Shown here piece after piece: positions 19,371 to 28,301 of a DNA stretch of 64,000 nt. Origin of the DNA: Ramlibacter aquaticus (GTDB lineage: Bacteria; Pseudomonadota; Gammaproteobacteria; Burkholderiales; Burkholderiaceae_C); NCBI RefSeq assembly GCF_015159745.1, contig NZ_JADDOJ010000005.1:1-64000 (forward strand), written 5' to 3'. The translations under genes were made by a program, and so were the position numbers. Position 1 is the first letter of the stretch, and each line of letters begins with the position of its first letter. The notes under the pieces were generated by a model. It had not been told where the DNA came from. It made no database searches and saw only the letters and a list, made by a program, of their open reading frames with translations.

Positions 19371-22300
19371 TCAGGCCGCTTGCCGCCGGCCGGCCGGCTC
19401 GGCGTCCAGCGCCTGCCAGCGCTCGCGCGCGGCGGCCAGGTTGCGCGCCTTCACGTGGCCGAAGCCCTTGATCTGCTCCGGCACGCGGGCCACCTCCAGC
19501 GCGTGGGCGTGGCCGGTGGCGTCCAGGCCGGCCAGCAGGCGCTCGACGCGGCCCATGTACTCGCCGATCAGCGCCCGCTCGGTGCGGCGCTCCTCGGTGT
19601 GGCCGAAGGGGTCGAGCGCGCTGCCGCGCAGGCCCTTGAAGCGCGCCAGCAGGCGCAGCGCCAGCACCGTGGCCGGGCCGAACTTGCGCTTGAGCAGCTC
19701 GCCCTTCTCGTTCCTGGCCGACAGCGCCGGCGGGGCCAGGTGGTAGTGGATCTTGAAGTCGCCCTCGAACTGGGCCTCGACCTTTTCGCGGAAGCCGGTC
19801 TGCGTGTGCAGCCGGGCCACCTCGTACTCGTCCTTGTAGGCCATGAGCTTGAAGAGCGACTTCGCCACCGCCTCGGCCAGGCTGCTGCGGCCCAGCGGGG
19901 CCTCGGCCGCGCGAACCTTCTCGACGAATTCGCGATAGCGGCGGGCGTAGGCGGCGTCCTGGTAGGCGGTGAGGAATTCGGCCCGGCGCGCAACCAGGGT
20001 GTCCAGGATCTCGCGCGGCTTGAAATCGATCACCTGCGCCGGGGCCAGCTGCTTCTCCACCGCGGCCCAGTCGTGGGCGGCGCGGCGGCCCCACTCGAAG
20101 GCGGCCTTGTTGGCCTCGACCTGCACCGCGTTGAGTTCCATGGCGCGCAGCAGCGAGTCCCGGCCCAGCGGGATCCAGCCCTTCTGCCAGGCGTAGCCCA
20201 GCATCATGGGGTTGGTGTAGATGCTGTCGCCCAGCAGGCGGGTGGCGGCGAGGTCGGCATTGAAGATGCCCACGCCCGCGGCGCCCACGGCCTGCGTCAC
20301 TTCCGCCGCACAGGCGTCGGCCGGGTTGGCCCAGTTGCCGTTCTTGACGAAGGCGGCGGTGGGCGTGCTGTGGCCGTTCAGCGCCACGCGGGTGCGGCCC
20401 TCGCGCATGCGCAGCGCGGTCTCCTTGCCGGCGGTGACGATGGGGTCGCAGCCGATGATGAGGTCGGCCGCGGCCATGCTCACGCGGGTGGTGCGTATGC
20501 CGTCCTGGCTGTCGCCGATCAGCACGTGGCTCCAGGTGGCGCCGCCCTTCTGGGCCAGGCCGGCGGCGTCCTGCGTGACGATGCCCTTGCCCTCGATGTG
20601 CGCCGCCATGCCCAGCAGCTGGCCGATGGTGATGACGCCGGTGCCGCCCACGCCGGCGACCACGATGCCGTAGGCCCCGTGGAGCTGCGGCAGCACCGGC
20701 TCGGGCAGGGGTGCGCCCTCGTAGGGCGAGGCCGCCTTCTGCTTCTGCTTGCCCTTGAGCTTGCCGCCCTCGACGGTGATGAAGCTGGGGCAGAAGCCCT
20801 TGAGGCAGCTGGTGTCCTTGTTGCAGGTGCTCTGGTTGATGGTGCGCTTGCGGCCGAACTCGGTCTCCAGCGGCTCCACCGACAGGCAGTTGCTCTTGGC
20901 GCTGCAGTCGCCGCAGCCCTCGCACACCAGGTCGTTGATGAAGACGCGCACGGCCGGGTCGACCATCGTGCCGCGCTTGCGGCGGCGGCGCTTCTCGGTG
21001 GCGCAGGTCTGGTCGTAGATGATGGCCGTGCAGCCTTCGATCTCACGGAACTCGCGCTGGATCGCGTCCAGCCCGTCGCGGTGCTTGACGTCGACGCCGG
21101 GCGGCAGCTGGGCCACGGTGTACTTCTCGGGCTGGTCGGTCACGACCACCAGCTGGCGCACGCCCTCGGCCATCAGGCTGTGGGCAATCTGGATCACCGA
21201 GTGGCCCTCGGGCCGCTCGCCGACCTGCTGACCGCCGGTCATGGCCACGGCGTCGTTGTAGAGCACCTTGTAGGTGATGTTCACGCCGGCCGCGATCGAC
21301 TGGCGGATCGCCAGCAGGCCGCTGTGGAAGTAGGTGCCGTCGCCCAGGTTCGCGAAGACGTGCTTCTCGGTGCTGAAGGGCTGCTGGCCCACCCAGGGCA
21401 CGCCCTCGCCGCCCATCTGCGTGAAGCCCACGGTGGCGCGGTCCATCCACACCGACATGAAGTGGCAGCCGATGCCGGCCATGGCGCGCGAGCCCTCGGG
21501 CACCACGGTGGAGGTGTTGTGGGGGCAGCCCGAGCAGAACCAGGGCGTGCGGTCAGCCTGCACGTCCAGCACCTGCATGGAGCGCTCCTTGGCGTCCAGG
21601 ATCGCGAGGTGGGCGTCGATGCGGGCCTGCGTGTCCGCGTCCAGCCCCAGCTTGCGCAGCCGCTGGGCGATGGCACGCGCGATCAGCGCCGGCGTGAGGT
21701 CGGCGTTGGCGCGCAGCAGGGTGTTCGCGGTCGGGTTCGCATGCGACCACTCGCCGCCGGTGAATTCGCCGTCGCTGTCGCTGAACTTGCCGACCACGTT
21801 GGGCCGCACGTCCGAGCGCCAGTTGTACAGCTCCTCCTTGAGCTGGTATTCGATGATCTGGCGCTTCTCCTCGACCACCAGGATCTCGCGCAGGCCCTGG
21901 GCGAAGGCGCGCGTGCCCTGCGCCTCCAGCGGCCAGACCACGCCGACCTTGTGCAGCCGGATGCCCAGGCGGCGGCAGGTGGCGTCGTCCAGCCCCAGGT
22001 CCAGCAGGGCCTGGCGCATGTCGTTCCAGGCCTTGCCGCTGGCGATGATGCCGAAGCGGTCGTTGGGGCCCTCGACGGCGTTGTAGTTCAGGCCGTTGGC
22101 GCGGATGTAGGCCAGCGCGGCGTACCACTTGTAGTCGAAGAGGCGCGCCTCCTGGTCGAGCGCGCCGTCCGGCCAGCGGATGTGCACGCCACCGGGCGGC
22201 ATCTCGAAGTCGGTGGGGATGTGGATCTGCACCCGCTCCGGGTCGATCACCGCGGTGGCGCTGGACTCGACGATCTCCTGGATGGTCTTCATGCCCGCCC

Positions 22301-22922
22301 ACACGCCGGCATAGCGGCTCATGGCGATGCCGTGCAGGCCCATGTCCAGCACCTCCTGCACCGTCGCCGGGAAGAACACCGGCAGGCCGCAGGCCTTGAA
22401 GATGTGGTCGCTCTGGTGCGCGGCGGTGGAGCTCTTGGCCACGTGGTCGTCACCCGCCACCGCCAGCACGCCGCCCCAGGGGGTGGTGCCCGCCATGTTG
22501 GCGTGCTTGAAGACGTCGGAGCAGCGGTCCACGCCCGGGCCCTTGCCGTACCAGATGCCGAACACGCCGTCGAACTTCTGCGTGCCTGCGGGCGCGAAGC
22601 CCAGCTGCTGCGTGCCCCACAGCGCCGTGGCGGCCAGTTCCTCGTTCACGCCCGGCTGGAACACGATGTTCTGCGCCTTGAGGTAGGCGCTGGCCTTCCA
22701 CAGGGCCTGGTCGTAGCCGCCCAGGGGCGAGCCGCGATAGCCGCTGATGAAGCCGGCGGTGTTCCTGCCGGCCATCGCGTCGCGCTGGCGCTGCAGCATG
22801 GGCAGCTTGACCAGCGCCTGCACGCCGCTCATGAAGGCGCGGCCGTGGTCCAGCGCGTACTTGTCGTCCAGGGTGACCGTTTCCAGGGCCTTGCGGATGT
22901 GTTCCGGCAGCGGTGCATTCAT
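19371..22922 (-). CDS. Fused indolepyruvate ferredoxin oxidoreductase
   Basis: A cytoplasmic 2-oxoacid:acceptor oxidoreductase of 1183 residues in which alpha- and gamma-type domains are fused, as in the proteobacterial IorAB-like family that decarboxylates aryl-pyruvates to acyl-CoA. The N-terminal pyrimidine-binding part is followed by the TPP-binding part with WFCSGCPHN and LGDGTYFHSGLLAIRQS (about residues 480-620). A Cys-rich cluster region (CEGCGDCSAKSNC, then CNKDTSCLKGFC) suggests an Fe-S centre. The gamma domain begins near GIVVAGVGGTGVITIGQLLG (about 730). It is divergent from a Lrp/AsnC regulator that probably controls it; a TACACT -10-like box lies at 22954-22959 (minus). Confidence 0.92.
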   Translation of the reverse strand: MNAPLPEHIRKALETVTLDDKYALDHGRAFMSGVQALVKLPMLQRQRDAMAGRNTAGFISGYRGSPLGGYDQALWKASAYLKAQNIVFQPGVNEELAATALWGTQQLGFAPAGTQKFDGVFGIWYGKGPGVDRCSDVFKHANMAGTTPWGGVLAVAGDDHVAKSSTAAHQSDHIFKACGLPVFFPATVQEVLDMGLHGIAMSRYAGVWAGMKTIQEIVESSATAVIDPERVQIHIPTDFEMPPGGVHIRWPDGALDQEARLFDYKWYAALAYIRANGLNYNAVEGPNDRFGIIASGKAWNDMRQALLDLGLDDATCRRLGIRLHKVGVVWPLEAQGTRAFAQGLREILVVEEKRQIIEYQLKEELYNWRSDVRPNVVGKFSDSDGEFTGGEWSHANPTANTLLRANADLTPALIARAIAQRLRKLGLDADTQARIDAHLAILDAKERSMQVLDVQADRTPWFCSGCPHNTSTVVPEGSRAMAGIGCHFMSVWMDRATVGFTQMGGEGVPWVGQQPFSTEKHVFANLGDGTYFHSGLLAIRQSIAAGVNITYKVLYNDAVAMTGGQQVGERPEGHSVIQIAHSLMAEGVRQLVVVTDQPEKYTVAQLPPGVDVKHRDGLDAIQREFREIEGCTAIIYDQTCATEKRRRRKRGTMVDPAVRVFINDLVCEGCGDCSAKSNCLSVEPLETEFGRKRTINQSTCNKDTSCLKGFCPSFITVEGGKLKGKQKQKAASPYEGAPLPEPVLPQLHGAYGIVVAGVGGTGVITIGQLLGMAAHIEGKGIVTQDAAGLAQKGGATWSHVLIGDSQDGIRTTRVSMAAADLIIGCDPIVTAGKETALRMREGRTRVALNGHSTPTAAFVKNGNWANPADACAAEVTQAVGAAGVGIFNADLAATRLLGDSIYTNPMMLGYAWQKGWIPLGRDSLLRAMELNAVQVEANKAAFEWGRRAAHDWAAVEKQLAPAQVIDFKPREILDTLVARRAEFLTAYQDAAYARRYREFVEKVRAAEAPLGRSSLAEAVAKSLFKLMAYKDEYEVARLHTQTGFREKVEAQFEGDFKIHYHLAPPALSARNEKGELLKRKFGPATVLALRLLARFKGLRGSALDPFGHTEERRTERALIGEYMGRVERLLAGLDATGHAHALEVARVPEQIKGFGHVKARNLAAARERWQALDAEPAGRRQAA

Positions 22923-22981
22923 GACCGTGTTGTCTCCAGCTTTATGAAGCGCCAGTGTAGGACGGATGCACGGATAAGTCT

Positions 22982-23011
22982 TTGCGTTTCATGCCCGGAT
23001 TGGGCTAGGAT
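22982..23011 (+). promoter_or_regulatory. Candidate sigma-70 promoter of the Lrp/AsnC gene
   Basis: A TTGCGT hexamer (22982-22987) and TAGGAT (23006-23011) are spaced by 18 bases, just upstream of the regulator gene. The expected transcript start near 23018 leaves a leader of about 24 bases. It shares the 119-base divergent spacer with the oxidoreductase promoter, so autoregulation and coregulation are plausible. Confidence 0.4.
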
Positions 23012-23041
23012 GAGAAAGAACCTTTCCTCAAGTAGCCCATC

Positions 23042-23524
23042 TTGGAAACGATCGATAAGTTCGACCTGCGCATCCTGCATGAACTGCAGGCCAACGCGCG
23101 CCTGACCAACGCCGAGCTCGCGCAGCGCGTGGGCCTGTCGGCCGCGCCCTGCTGGCGGCGCGTGCGCGCCCTGGAGGAGGCCGGCTACATCAAGGGCTAC
23201 CGCGCCGAGATCGACCGCCACAAGATCGGGCTGGGCGTGCTGGCCTTCGTGCGGCTCGATGCGGACCGCATCAACGCCGACAGCACGCGGCAGATGGAGG
23301 AGGCGATCCGCAGCATTCCCGAGGTGGTGTCCTGCCACTACATCAGCGGCACCGGCACCTTCGAGCTGCAGGTGGTGGCGCCCGACCTGGACAGCTTCTC
23401 GCAGTTCGCGCGCAAGACCCTGATCGCGCTGCCGAACGTGAAGGACCTGCACACCAGCTTCTCGCTCGGCGAGGTCAAGGCGCCCAGCAGCCTGCCGCTG
23501 GCGCACCTGGGCCCGCTGCGCTGA
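23042..23524 (+). CDS. Lrp/AsnC family transcriptional regulator
   Basis: A 160-residue feast/famine DNA-binding protein. Residues 4-60 form the AsnC-type winged helix (IDKFDLRILHELQANARLTNAELAQRVGLSAAPCWRRVRALE, summarised as helix-turn-helix positions 20-45) and residues 70-150 form the RAM effector domain (SCHYISGTGTFELQVV). The only possible initiator after the in-frame stop at 23033 is TTG 23042; there is no good Shine-Dalgarno. Its target is likely the divergent oxidoreductase gene, with an aromatic amino acid or its keto acid as effector by inference. Confidence 0.9.
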   Translation: METIDKFDLRILHELQANARLTNAELAQRVGLSAAPCWRRVRALEEAGYIKGYRAEIDRHKIGLGVLAFVRLDADRINADSTRQMEEAIRSIPEVVSCHYISGTGTFELQVVAPDLDSFSQFARKTLIALPNVKDLHTSFSLGEVKAPSSLPLAHLGPLR

Positions 23525-23539
23525 AGGCCCGCGCGCCGC

Positions 23540-24682
23540 TCAGGAGCGCGGCCACAGCACCCACAGATGCAGGGGCTGCTTCAGCCGCCCGGCCAGCTCG
23601 CCGGCTTCCGGCCCCCAGCCGGTGAAATAGTCGGCCCGCACCGCGCCCGTGATCGCGCTGCCGGTGTCCTGGGCGAACACCAGCCGGCGCAGCTGCACCG
23701 CCGGCCCGCTGGAGGCCAGCCACACTGGCGTGCCATAGGGAATGCTGTCCTTGTCCACGGCGATCGAGCGCCCGGGCGTGAGCGCCACGCCCTGCGCGCC
23801 GCGCGGGCCGAAGCCAGCGTCGAAGTCGGCCAGCGGCTCTTCGCGGAAGAACACGTAGCGCGGGTTGCTCCAGAGCAGCTCGCTGGCCCGCTGCGGGTTC
23901 TGCACCAGCCAGGCGCGTATGCCGGGCCAGCTCGCGTCGCGCACCGCGCCCTGCTGCAGCAGCGCCGTGCCTATGCTGCGGTAGGGCTGTTCGTTGGAGC
24001 CCGCGAAGGCCAGCCGCACCAGCTTCTGCGTGCCATCGGGCTCGGTGACGCGCAGGCGGCCCGAGCCCTGGATCTGCAGCACCAGCGCGTCCACCGGGTC
24101 CGACAGCCAGGCGATCTCGCGGCCGCGCAGCGCGGCGCGCGCCTCGGGCAGGCTCTCGATCTCCTGGCGGGTGTACCAGGGGCGGCGCGCCATCGCGGGC
24201 GGCCGGTACAGCGGCACCGTGTGCGTGGCGTCGGGCTGGCGGGTGGCGTCCAGCAGCGGCTCGTAGTAGCCGGTCAGCAAGCCCTCGTCGCCACCCTGCA
24301 GCGTTTCCACGCGATAGGGCTGCAGGTTGCGCATCATCCAGGCCGCCTGCTCCTCGCCGCTGGCGATGGAGAGCTGGCGCGCCTGGGGGCACAGGGGCGC
24401 GATGACGGATGGCGGGCGCTCGCAGTTCTTGAGCCAGGCGTTCCAGGCCTCGTGCAGCGCGTCCTCGCCCCAGCCCGGAAGCTCGGACCAGCGCACCGGC
24501 TGCCAGCGCGCGCGCGGCAGGGCCAGCGCCGGCGGCAGCGGCGCGCCCGCATCCGCGGCCGCGGCCCCGGGTGCGGCGGACACCGGGGCCGAGGGCGGGC
24601 CCAGCGGCACGGAGGTGCAGGCGGCCATGCTTCCTACAATCGCGGCCAGCGCGGTCCACGCGCGCCACGGAACCTGTCCCAT
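23540..24682 (-). CDS. mltA: Membrane-bound lytic murein transglycosylase A
   Basis: A 380-residue outer-membrane lipoprotein that cleaves peptidoglycan, leaving 1,6-anhydro ends. The start MGQVPWRAWTALAAIVG gives a lipoprotein signal with the lipid-bearing Cys in SMAACTS. The MltA barrel includes GLLTGYYEPLLDATR, and the C-terminal 3D domain has VFAQDTGSAITGAVRADYFTGWG with the catalytic Asp. ATG 24682 has a strong AGGAAAAGGG upstream; a frame open for 27 more codons is only antisense of the small gene opposite. Its start codon shares the CATG at 24680-24683 with that gene. Confidence 0.93.
   Translation of the reverse strand: MGQVPWRAWTALAAIVGSMAACTSVPLGPPSAPVSAAPGAAAADAGAPLPPALALPRARWQPVRWSELPGWGEDALHEAWNAWLKNCERPPSVIAPLCPQARQLSIASGEEQAAWMMRNLQPYRVETLQGGDEGLLTGYYEPLLDATRQPDATHTVPLYRPPAMARRPWYTRQEIESLPEARAALRGREIAWLSDPVDALVLQIQGSGRLRVTEPDGTQKLVRLAFAGSNEQPYRSIGTALLQQGAVRDASWPGIRAWLVQNPQRASELLWSNPRYVFFREEPLADFDAGFGPRGAQGVALTPGRSIAVDKDSIPYGTPVWLASSGPAVQLRRLVFAQDTGSAITGAVRADYFTGWGPEAGELAGRLKQPLHLWVLWPRS
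24635..24640 (+). promoter_or_regulatory. Candidate -10 box for the 40-residue membrane protein
   Basis: TACAAT at 24635-24640, in the context CCTACAATCGC, is a near-consensus -10 element inside the start of mltA on the opposite strand. It would begin a transcript near 24647 with a leader of about 34 bases before ATG 24681. No good -35 box is visible, so this is tentative. Confidence 0.35.
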
Positions 24683-24803
24683 GCTTGCCCTTTTCCTCGA
24701 AGCCATGCTGGCCATGGTGGTGTTCATCTTCATCGTCTGGTGGACCATGTTCTCCGGCCGCAAGAAGGGTGAGCCGCCGCGCGACGACGAGTCGCCCCGC
24801 TAG
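24681..24803 (+). CDS. Small single-pass membrane protein, 40 residues
   Basis: A short frame with strongly gene-like features: MLALFLEAMLAMVVFIFIVW begins the protein, giving one membrane helix (about residues 3-24), followed by a basic then acidic tail (GRKKGEPPRDDES). Nearly every third codon base is G or C, as in neighbouring genes. A GGAA lies about ten bases upstream. Its ATG overlaps the divergent mltA ATG in CATG (24680-24683), and its TAG stop overlaps the TAG of the converging response regulator in CTAG (24800-24803). I do not recognise the protein; a regulatory or complex-stabilising small protein is possible. Confidence 0.7.
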   Translation: MLALFLEAMLAMVVFIFIVWWTMFSGRKKGEPPRDDESPR

Positions 24804-25435
24804 GCCCCCGCCGGCAGGCCGCGCAGCAGGTTCGCGAGCTCGACCGCCGACTTGACCTCCATCTTGTCGAACAGCCGGGCGCGGTGCACCTCCACCGTCC
24901 GCACGCTGATGTCCAGCTGGTCGGCGATCAGCTTGTTGGGCAGGCCCTCGACCACCAGGCGCATCACGTCGCGCTCGCGCTCGGTCAGCTCCGCCAGCCG
25001 GGCCTGCAGCCGCAGCTGCTCGCGCCGCGCCGACAGGGCCAGCGCCGACAGGGCCAGCGCCTTCTCGATGCGGTCGACCAGCGCGTTGTCGGAGAAAGGC
25101 TTCTCGCAGAAATCGAAGGCGCCGCGCTTGACCAGGTCGACCGCTGTCGGCACGTCGGCGTGCCCGGTCAGGAAGATGACCGGCATCAGGGCCGCGAGCG
25201 CGCGCGCCTGCAGCTGCTCGAACAGCGCCAGCCCGCTCATGCCCGGCATGCGCACGTCCAGCAGCAGGCAGCAGGGCTCGGCCGGCTCGTGGCCCGCCAT
25301 GCGGGCCAGGAAGTCCTCGGCGCTGGCGAAGGGTTCGCTCAGCAGGCGCCGGGTGCGCAGCAGCCAGGCGAGGGCCTCGCGCACGCCCGCGTCGTCGTCG
25401 ACGATGAACACGGTGGCGGCCTGCGCAGGTTGCAT
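24800..25435 (-). CDS. FixJ-type response regulator
   Basis: A 211-residue cytoplasmic response regulator: receiver domain (about 7-125) with acidic pocket IVDDD, phosphorylation Asp 60 in LLLDVRMPGMSGL, Thr in FLTGHAD and Lys in EKPFSD; LuxR-type helix-turn-helix (about 145-205) with LTERERDVMRLVVEGLPNK and RTVEVHRARLFDKM. It belongs to the FixJ/DctR subgroup. It is 14 bases downstream of the sensor kinase gene, its obvious partner. The ATG has no clear Shine-Dalgarno, so coupling to the kinase gene is likely. Target genes are unknown. Confidence 0.93.
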   Translation of the reverse strand: MQPAQAATVFIVDDDAGVREALAWLLRTRRLLSEPFASAEDFLARMAGHEPAEPCCLLLDVRMPGMSGLALFEQLQARALAALMPVIFLTGHADVPTAVDLVKRGAFDFCEKPFSDNALVDRIEKALALSALALSARREQLRLQARLAELTERERDVMRLVVEGLPNKLIADQLDISVRTVEVHRARLFDKMEVKSAVELANLLRGLPAGA

Positions 25436-25449
25436 GGAGGGCGGGGGAT

Positions 25450-27480
25450 TCAGTGCGCCGGCGCGGCCGGCAGGGTGAACCGGAAGATCGTACCGCGCGC
25501 CTCGCGGGCCTCGAAGGCGAGGAAACCGCCATGCTGCTCCACCACCGTGCGGCACAGCGACAGCCCCAGGCCCATGCCCTCGGCCTTGGTGGTGAAGAAG
25601 GGGGTGAACAGCTGCTGGCGGACCTCGGGCGCGATGCCCGGCCCGACGTCGGCCACGGAGAATTCCAGCCAGGCCTTGCCGCCGGCCCCGGGCACCTGGC
25701 GCACCGCCATCAGCAGGGACGGATCTTCCACGGCGGCCTCGTCCATCGCCTGCATGGCGTTGCGCGCCAGGTTCAGCAGCACCTGCTCGACCATGGTGCG
25801 GTCGCACTGCACCGGCGGCAGGCCGGGGGCCAGCCGGGTGCTCACGCGCACGCCCAGCTTGCGCGCCTGCAGGTTCACCAGCGGCATCACCGCGTCCAGC
25901 AGCTGGCCGGCCGCCACCGGCTCGCGCGCGCTCTCGCGCCGCCGCACGAAGTCGTGCACGCTGCGGATCACGCGGCCCGCGCGCTCGGCCTGCTCGGCGA
26001 TGCGCCGCATGGCCAGCGCGATGTCGCCCAGCGGCTCCGCGTCCGCCGGCCCGGCCCCGGCCGGCTGCGCCTGCAGCAGGTTGAGCGAGCCGGTCGCGTA
26101 GCTGGCGATCGCCGCCAGCGGCTGGTTCAGCTCGTGCGAGAGCAGCGAGGCCATCTCGCCCACGGTGGCGAGGCGGGCGGTCGCCTGCAGGCGCTCCTGG
26201 CTGGCACGCGAGAGCTCCTCCACGCGGCGCTGCTCGCTGATGTCCAGGATCGCGCTCATCCAGCCGGTCTGCACGCCATGCTGGTTGATCAGCGGCGCCT
26301 CGATGATGAGCACCGGGAAGCGGCGTCCGTCCTGGCGCATGAAGATGGACTCGAAGCCCTCGCGCGGCGGCGTCGCCTGGGCCGACAGGCGCACCGCCTG
26401 GCGCTGGCTGTACTCGGCGGCCAGCTCCGAGGGCCAGTAGGGCTGGGGCGAACCATGGCCGACCAGGGCCTCGGCCGGGAACCCCACCATCTGGCAGAAG
26501 GCGGGGTTGACGTAGGTGGTGCGGCCCTCGAGATCGCGCGCGCGCAAGCCGGTCACCAGGGAATCCTCCATGGCCTTGCGGAAGGCCAGCGCATCGGCCA
26601 GGTCGCGTTCGACCTGCAGGCGCCGGCGCGTGTCCTTGGCCAGCAGCCACAGCACCAGCAGCAGCGCCACCGACATGGCGGCGACCAGGGCGGTGAGCAC
26701 GTTGGGGAACAGCTGCGGCGCGCCGCGCCAGCTGTCCAGGCGCAGCACCAGGGTCTCGCCGGGCAGGTCCAGCAGCTGCCTGGAGCTGAAGACCTGGCCG
26801 CCCCGCGGCGCGATGCCGCGCACCGCCAGCCGGGTGCCGTCGGCCTCGGTGAAGGACAGGTCCTGGCTGCGCGTGAGCGACTGGCTCACCATGCCGCCCA
26901 GGATCTCGCTGAGCGCGTAGGTGGCGACCAGGTACTCGGCCGGCTGCCCCATGTGCGCCAGCGGCAGGCACAGCTCCATCACCTCCAGGCCCAGGCCGTC
27001 GGCCTGCGGCAGGAAGTAGCTGGGCGCATAGGCCGGCCCCGAGAGGCGGCGCGCGTTCGTGCAGGCCTGCGCCACGTCGGGCTCGGCGTTGTCGCGGCCC
27101 AGCCGGTCGTAGGCGCCGGGGCGGTAGGGCGTTCCGGCCGAGGCGCGGACGCGCAGCCCGGCATCGCGCCACTCCAGGCGCAGCCATTCGCGGTGCTCGC
27201 CCAGCAGCGCCTGGGCGCGGCGCTGCCACTCGCCGGGCGCGGGCTCGCCCGATTGCAGGGCCTGCAGCGTCTGCACGTTGCGCCCCAGGCCGGCCCGGAT
27301 GTCCGCCAGGGCCTCGGCGTTGTCCCGCTCCACGCGCTCCTGGGCCCGGCTGCTCTCGTAGCGCCCGGCCAGCCACACCAGCGTCACCAGCAGGCTGGCC
27401 ACCAGCAGCAGCAGCGCGGTCCACAGCAGCCAGCGCCCGGTGCCGGGCGCGCGTCGCCAGGCGAAGCCCGCCGGGTTCAC
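25450..27480 (-). CDS. PAS sensor histidine kinase (DctS/FixL-like)
   Basis: A membrane sensor kinase of 676 residues: membrane helix (about 17-37), periplasmic sensing domain (about 38-260), second helix (about 261-281), PAS domain (about 303-415), HisKA with phosphorylated His 449 in LLSHELNQPLAAIASYA, and HATPase with N box LNLARNAMQAMDE, G1 VADVGPGIAP and G2 TTKAEGMGLGLSL. The LNQPLAAI type is that of DctS/FixL kinases. GTG 27480 overlaps the nitrilase stop as GTGA, which decides the start. Signal unknown; the periplasmic domain suggests an external small molecule such as a carboxylate. Confidence 0.92.
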   Translation of the reverse strand: MNPAGFAWRRAPGTGRWLLWTALLLLVASLLVTLVWLAGRYESSRAQERVERDNAEALADIRAGLGRNVQTLQALQSGEPAPGEWQRRAQALLGEHREWLRLEWRDAGLRVRASAGTPYRPGAYDRLGRDNAEPDVAQACTNARRLSGPAYAPSYFLPQADGLGLEVMELCLPLAHMGQPAEYLVATYALSEILGGMVSQSLTRSQDLSFTEADGTRLAVRGIAPRGGQVFSSRQLLDLPGETLVLRLDSWRGAPQLFPNVLTALVAAMSVALLLVLWLLAKDTRRRLQVERDLADALAFRKAMEDSLVTGLRARDLEGRTTYVNPAFCQMVGFPAEALVGHGSPQPYWPSELAAEYSQRQAVRLSAQATPPREGFESIFMRQDGRRFPVLIIEAPLINQHGVQTGWMSAILDISEQRRVEELSRASQERLQATARLATVGEMASLLSHELNQPLAAIASYATGSLNLLQAQPAGAGPADAEPLGDIALAMRRIAEQAERAGRVIRSVHDFVRRRESAREPVAAGQLLDAVMPLVNLQARKLGVRVSTRLAPGLPPVQCDRTMVEQVLLNLARNAMQAMDEAAVEDPSLLMAVRQVPGAGGKAWLEFSVADVGPGIAPEVRQQLFTPFFTTKAEGMGLGLSLCRTVVEQHGGFLAFEAREARGTIFRFTLPAAPAH

Positions 27481-28283
27481 AGGACGCGGTGCTCCAGCGC
27501 CGGAAGCTGGGCGCGCAGGCGCTGCTGCTGCTGCGGGTCCAGGTCGGCCAGCACCACGCCTTCGCCCTCCTCGCGCCGGGCCAGCACCTGGCCCCAGGGG
27601 TCGGCCACCAGGGTGTGGCCCCAGGTGCGGCGTCCGTTCTCGTGCGTGCCGCCCTGCGCGGGCGCCACCACCCAGGCCAGGTTCTCGATCGCACGGGCCC
27701 GCAGAAGCACCTCCCAGTGGGCCTGGCCGGTGGTCCAGGTGAAGGCGCTGGGCACCAGCAGCACGTCGGCCGCCAGCGCCCGGTACAGCTCGGGGAAGCG
27801 CAGGTCGTAGCAGACGGACAGGCCGATGCGCCAGCGATGGCCGTCGCGCGAGGGCAGGTCGAAGGCCACCGGCTCGCGGCCCGGCTCGATCAGGCGCGAT
27901 TCGTCGTAGCGCTCGCGGCCGTTGTCGAACCAGAACAGGTGGATCTTGTCGTAGCGCGCCGCCAGGCTGCCATCGGGCGCGTACACCAGGTGGGTGTTGC
28001 GCACATGGGCCGCGTCCCCGGCGGCCAGCGGCAGCGTGCCGCCGGCCAGCCACAGCCCGAACTCGCGCGCGGCACCGGCGAGGAAGGCCTGGATCGGCCC
28101 CTCGCCGGCGGCCTCGCGCACCGCCAGCTTGTCACCGTCCACGCGGCCCATGAGGCAGAAATACTCGGGCAGCACCGCGAGTTCGGCACCGGCGCGCGCC
28201 GCCTGCTCGAGCAGACGGCGCGCGGCCTCGAGGTTGGCCTGCACCGAGGTGGCGGACACCATCTGGATCGCGGCGACTTTCAT
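27477..28283 (-). CDS. Carbon-nitrogen hydrolase (nitrilase superfamily, Nit type)
   Basis: A 268-residue cytoplasmic amidase with the Glu-Lys-Cys triad of the nitrilase superfamily: Glu in ELAVLPEYF, Lys in RYDKIHLFWFD and Cys in IGLSVCYDLRFPELYR. Closest to the Nit1/Nit2 omega-amidase or deaminated-glutathione amidase group, which in metabolite repair hydrolyses 2-oxoglutaramate or deaminated glutathione; the exact substrate cannot be read. ATG 28283 begins MKVAAIQMVS, typical. It is 18 bases after yhdP and overlaps the kinase gene by four bases. Confidence 0.9.
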   Translation of the reverse strand: MKVAAIQMVSATSVQANLEAARRLLEQAARAGAELAVLPEYFCLMGRVDGDKLAVREAAGEGPIQAFLAGAAREFGLWLAGGTLPLAAGDAAHVRNTHLVYAPDGSLAARYDKIHLFWFDNGRERYDESRLIEPGREPVAFDLPSRDGHRWRIGLSVCYDLRFPELYRALAADVLLVPSAFTWTTGQAHWEVLLRARAIENLAWVVAPAQGGTHENGRRTWGHTLVADPWGQVLARREEGEGVVLADLDPQQQQRLRAQLPALEHRVL

Positions 28284-28301
28284 GGACGGCTTTCTGGCGT
28301 G

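Noticed and set aside
19104..23105. A very long open frame on the plus strand opposite the indolepyruvate oxidoreductase gene
   Set aside because: It has a His/Gly/Arg-rich composition typical of antisense reading in GC-rich DNA and no recognisable domain; the minus strand codes for a complete enzyme.
24683..24763. A longer mltA start 27 codons upstream
   Set aside because: The extra codons are only the antisense of the small membrane gene and would put a basic extension before the lipoprotein signal; ATG 24682 has a strong Shine-Dalgarno.
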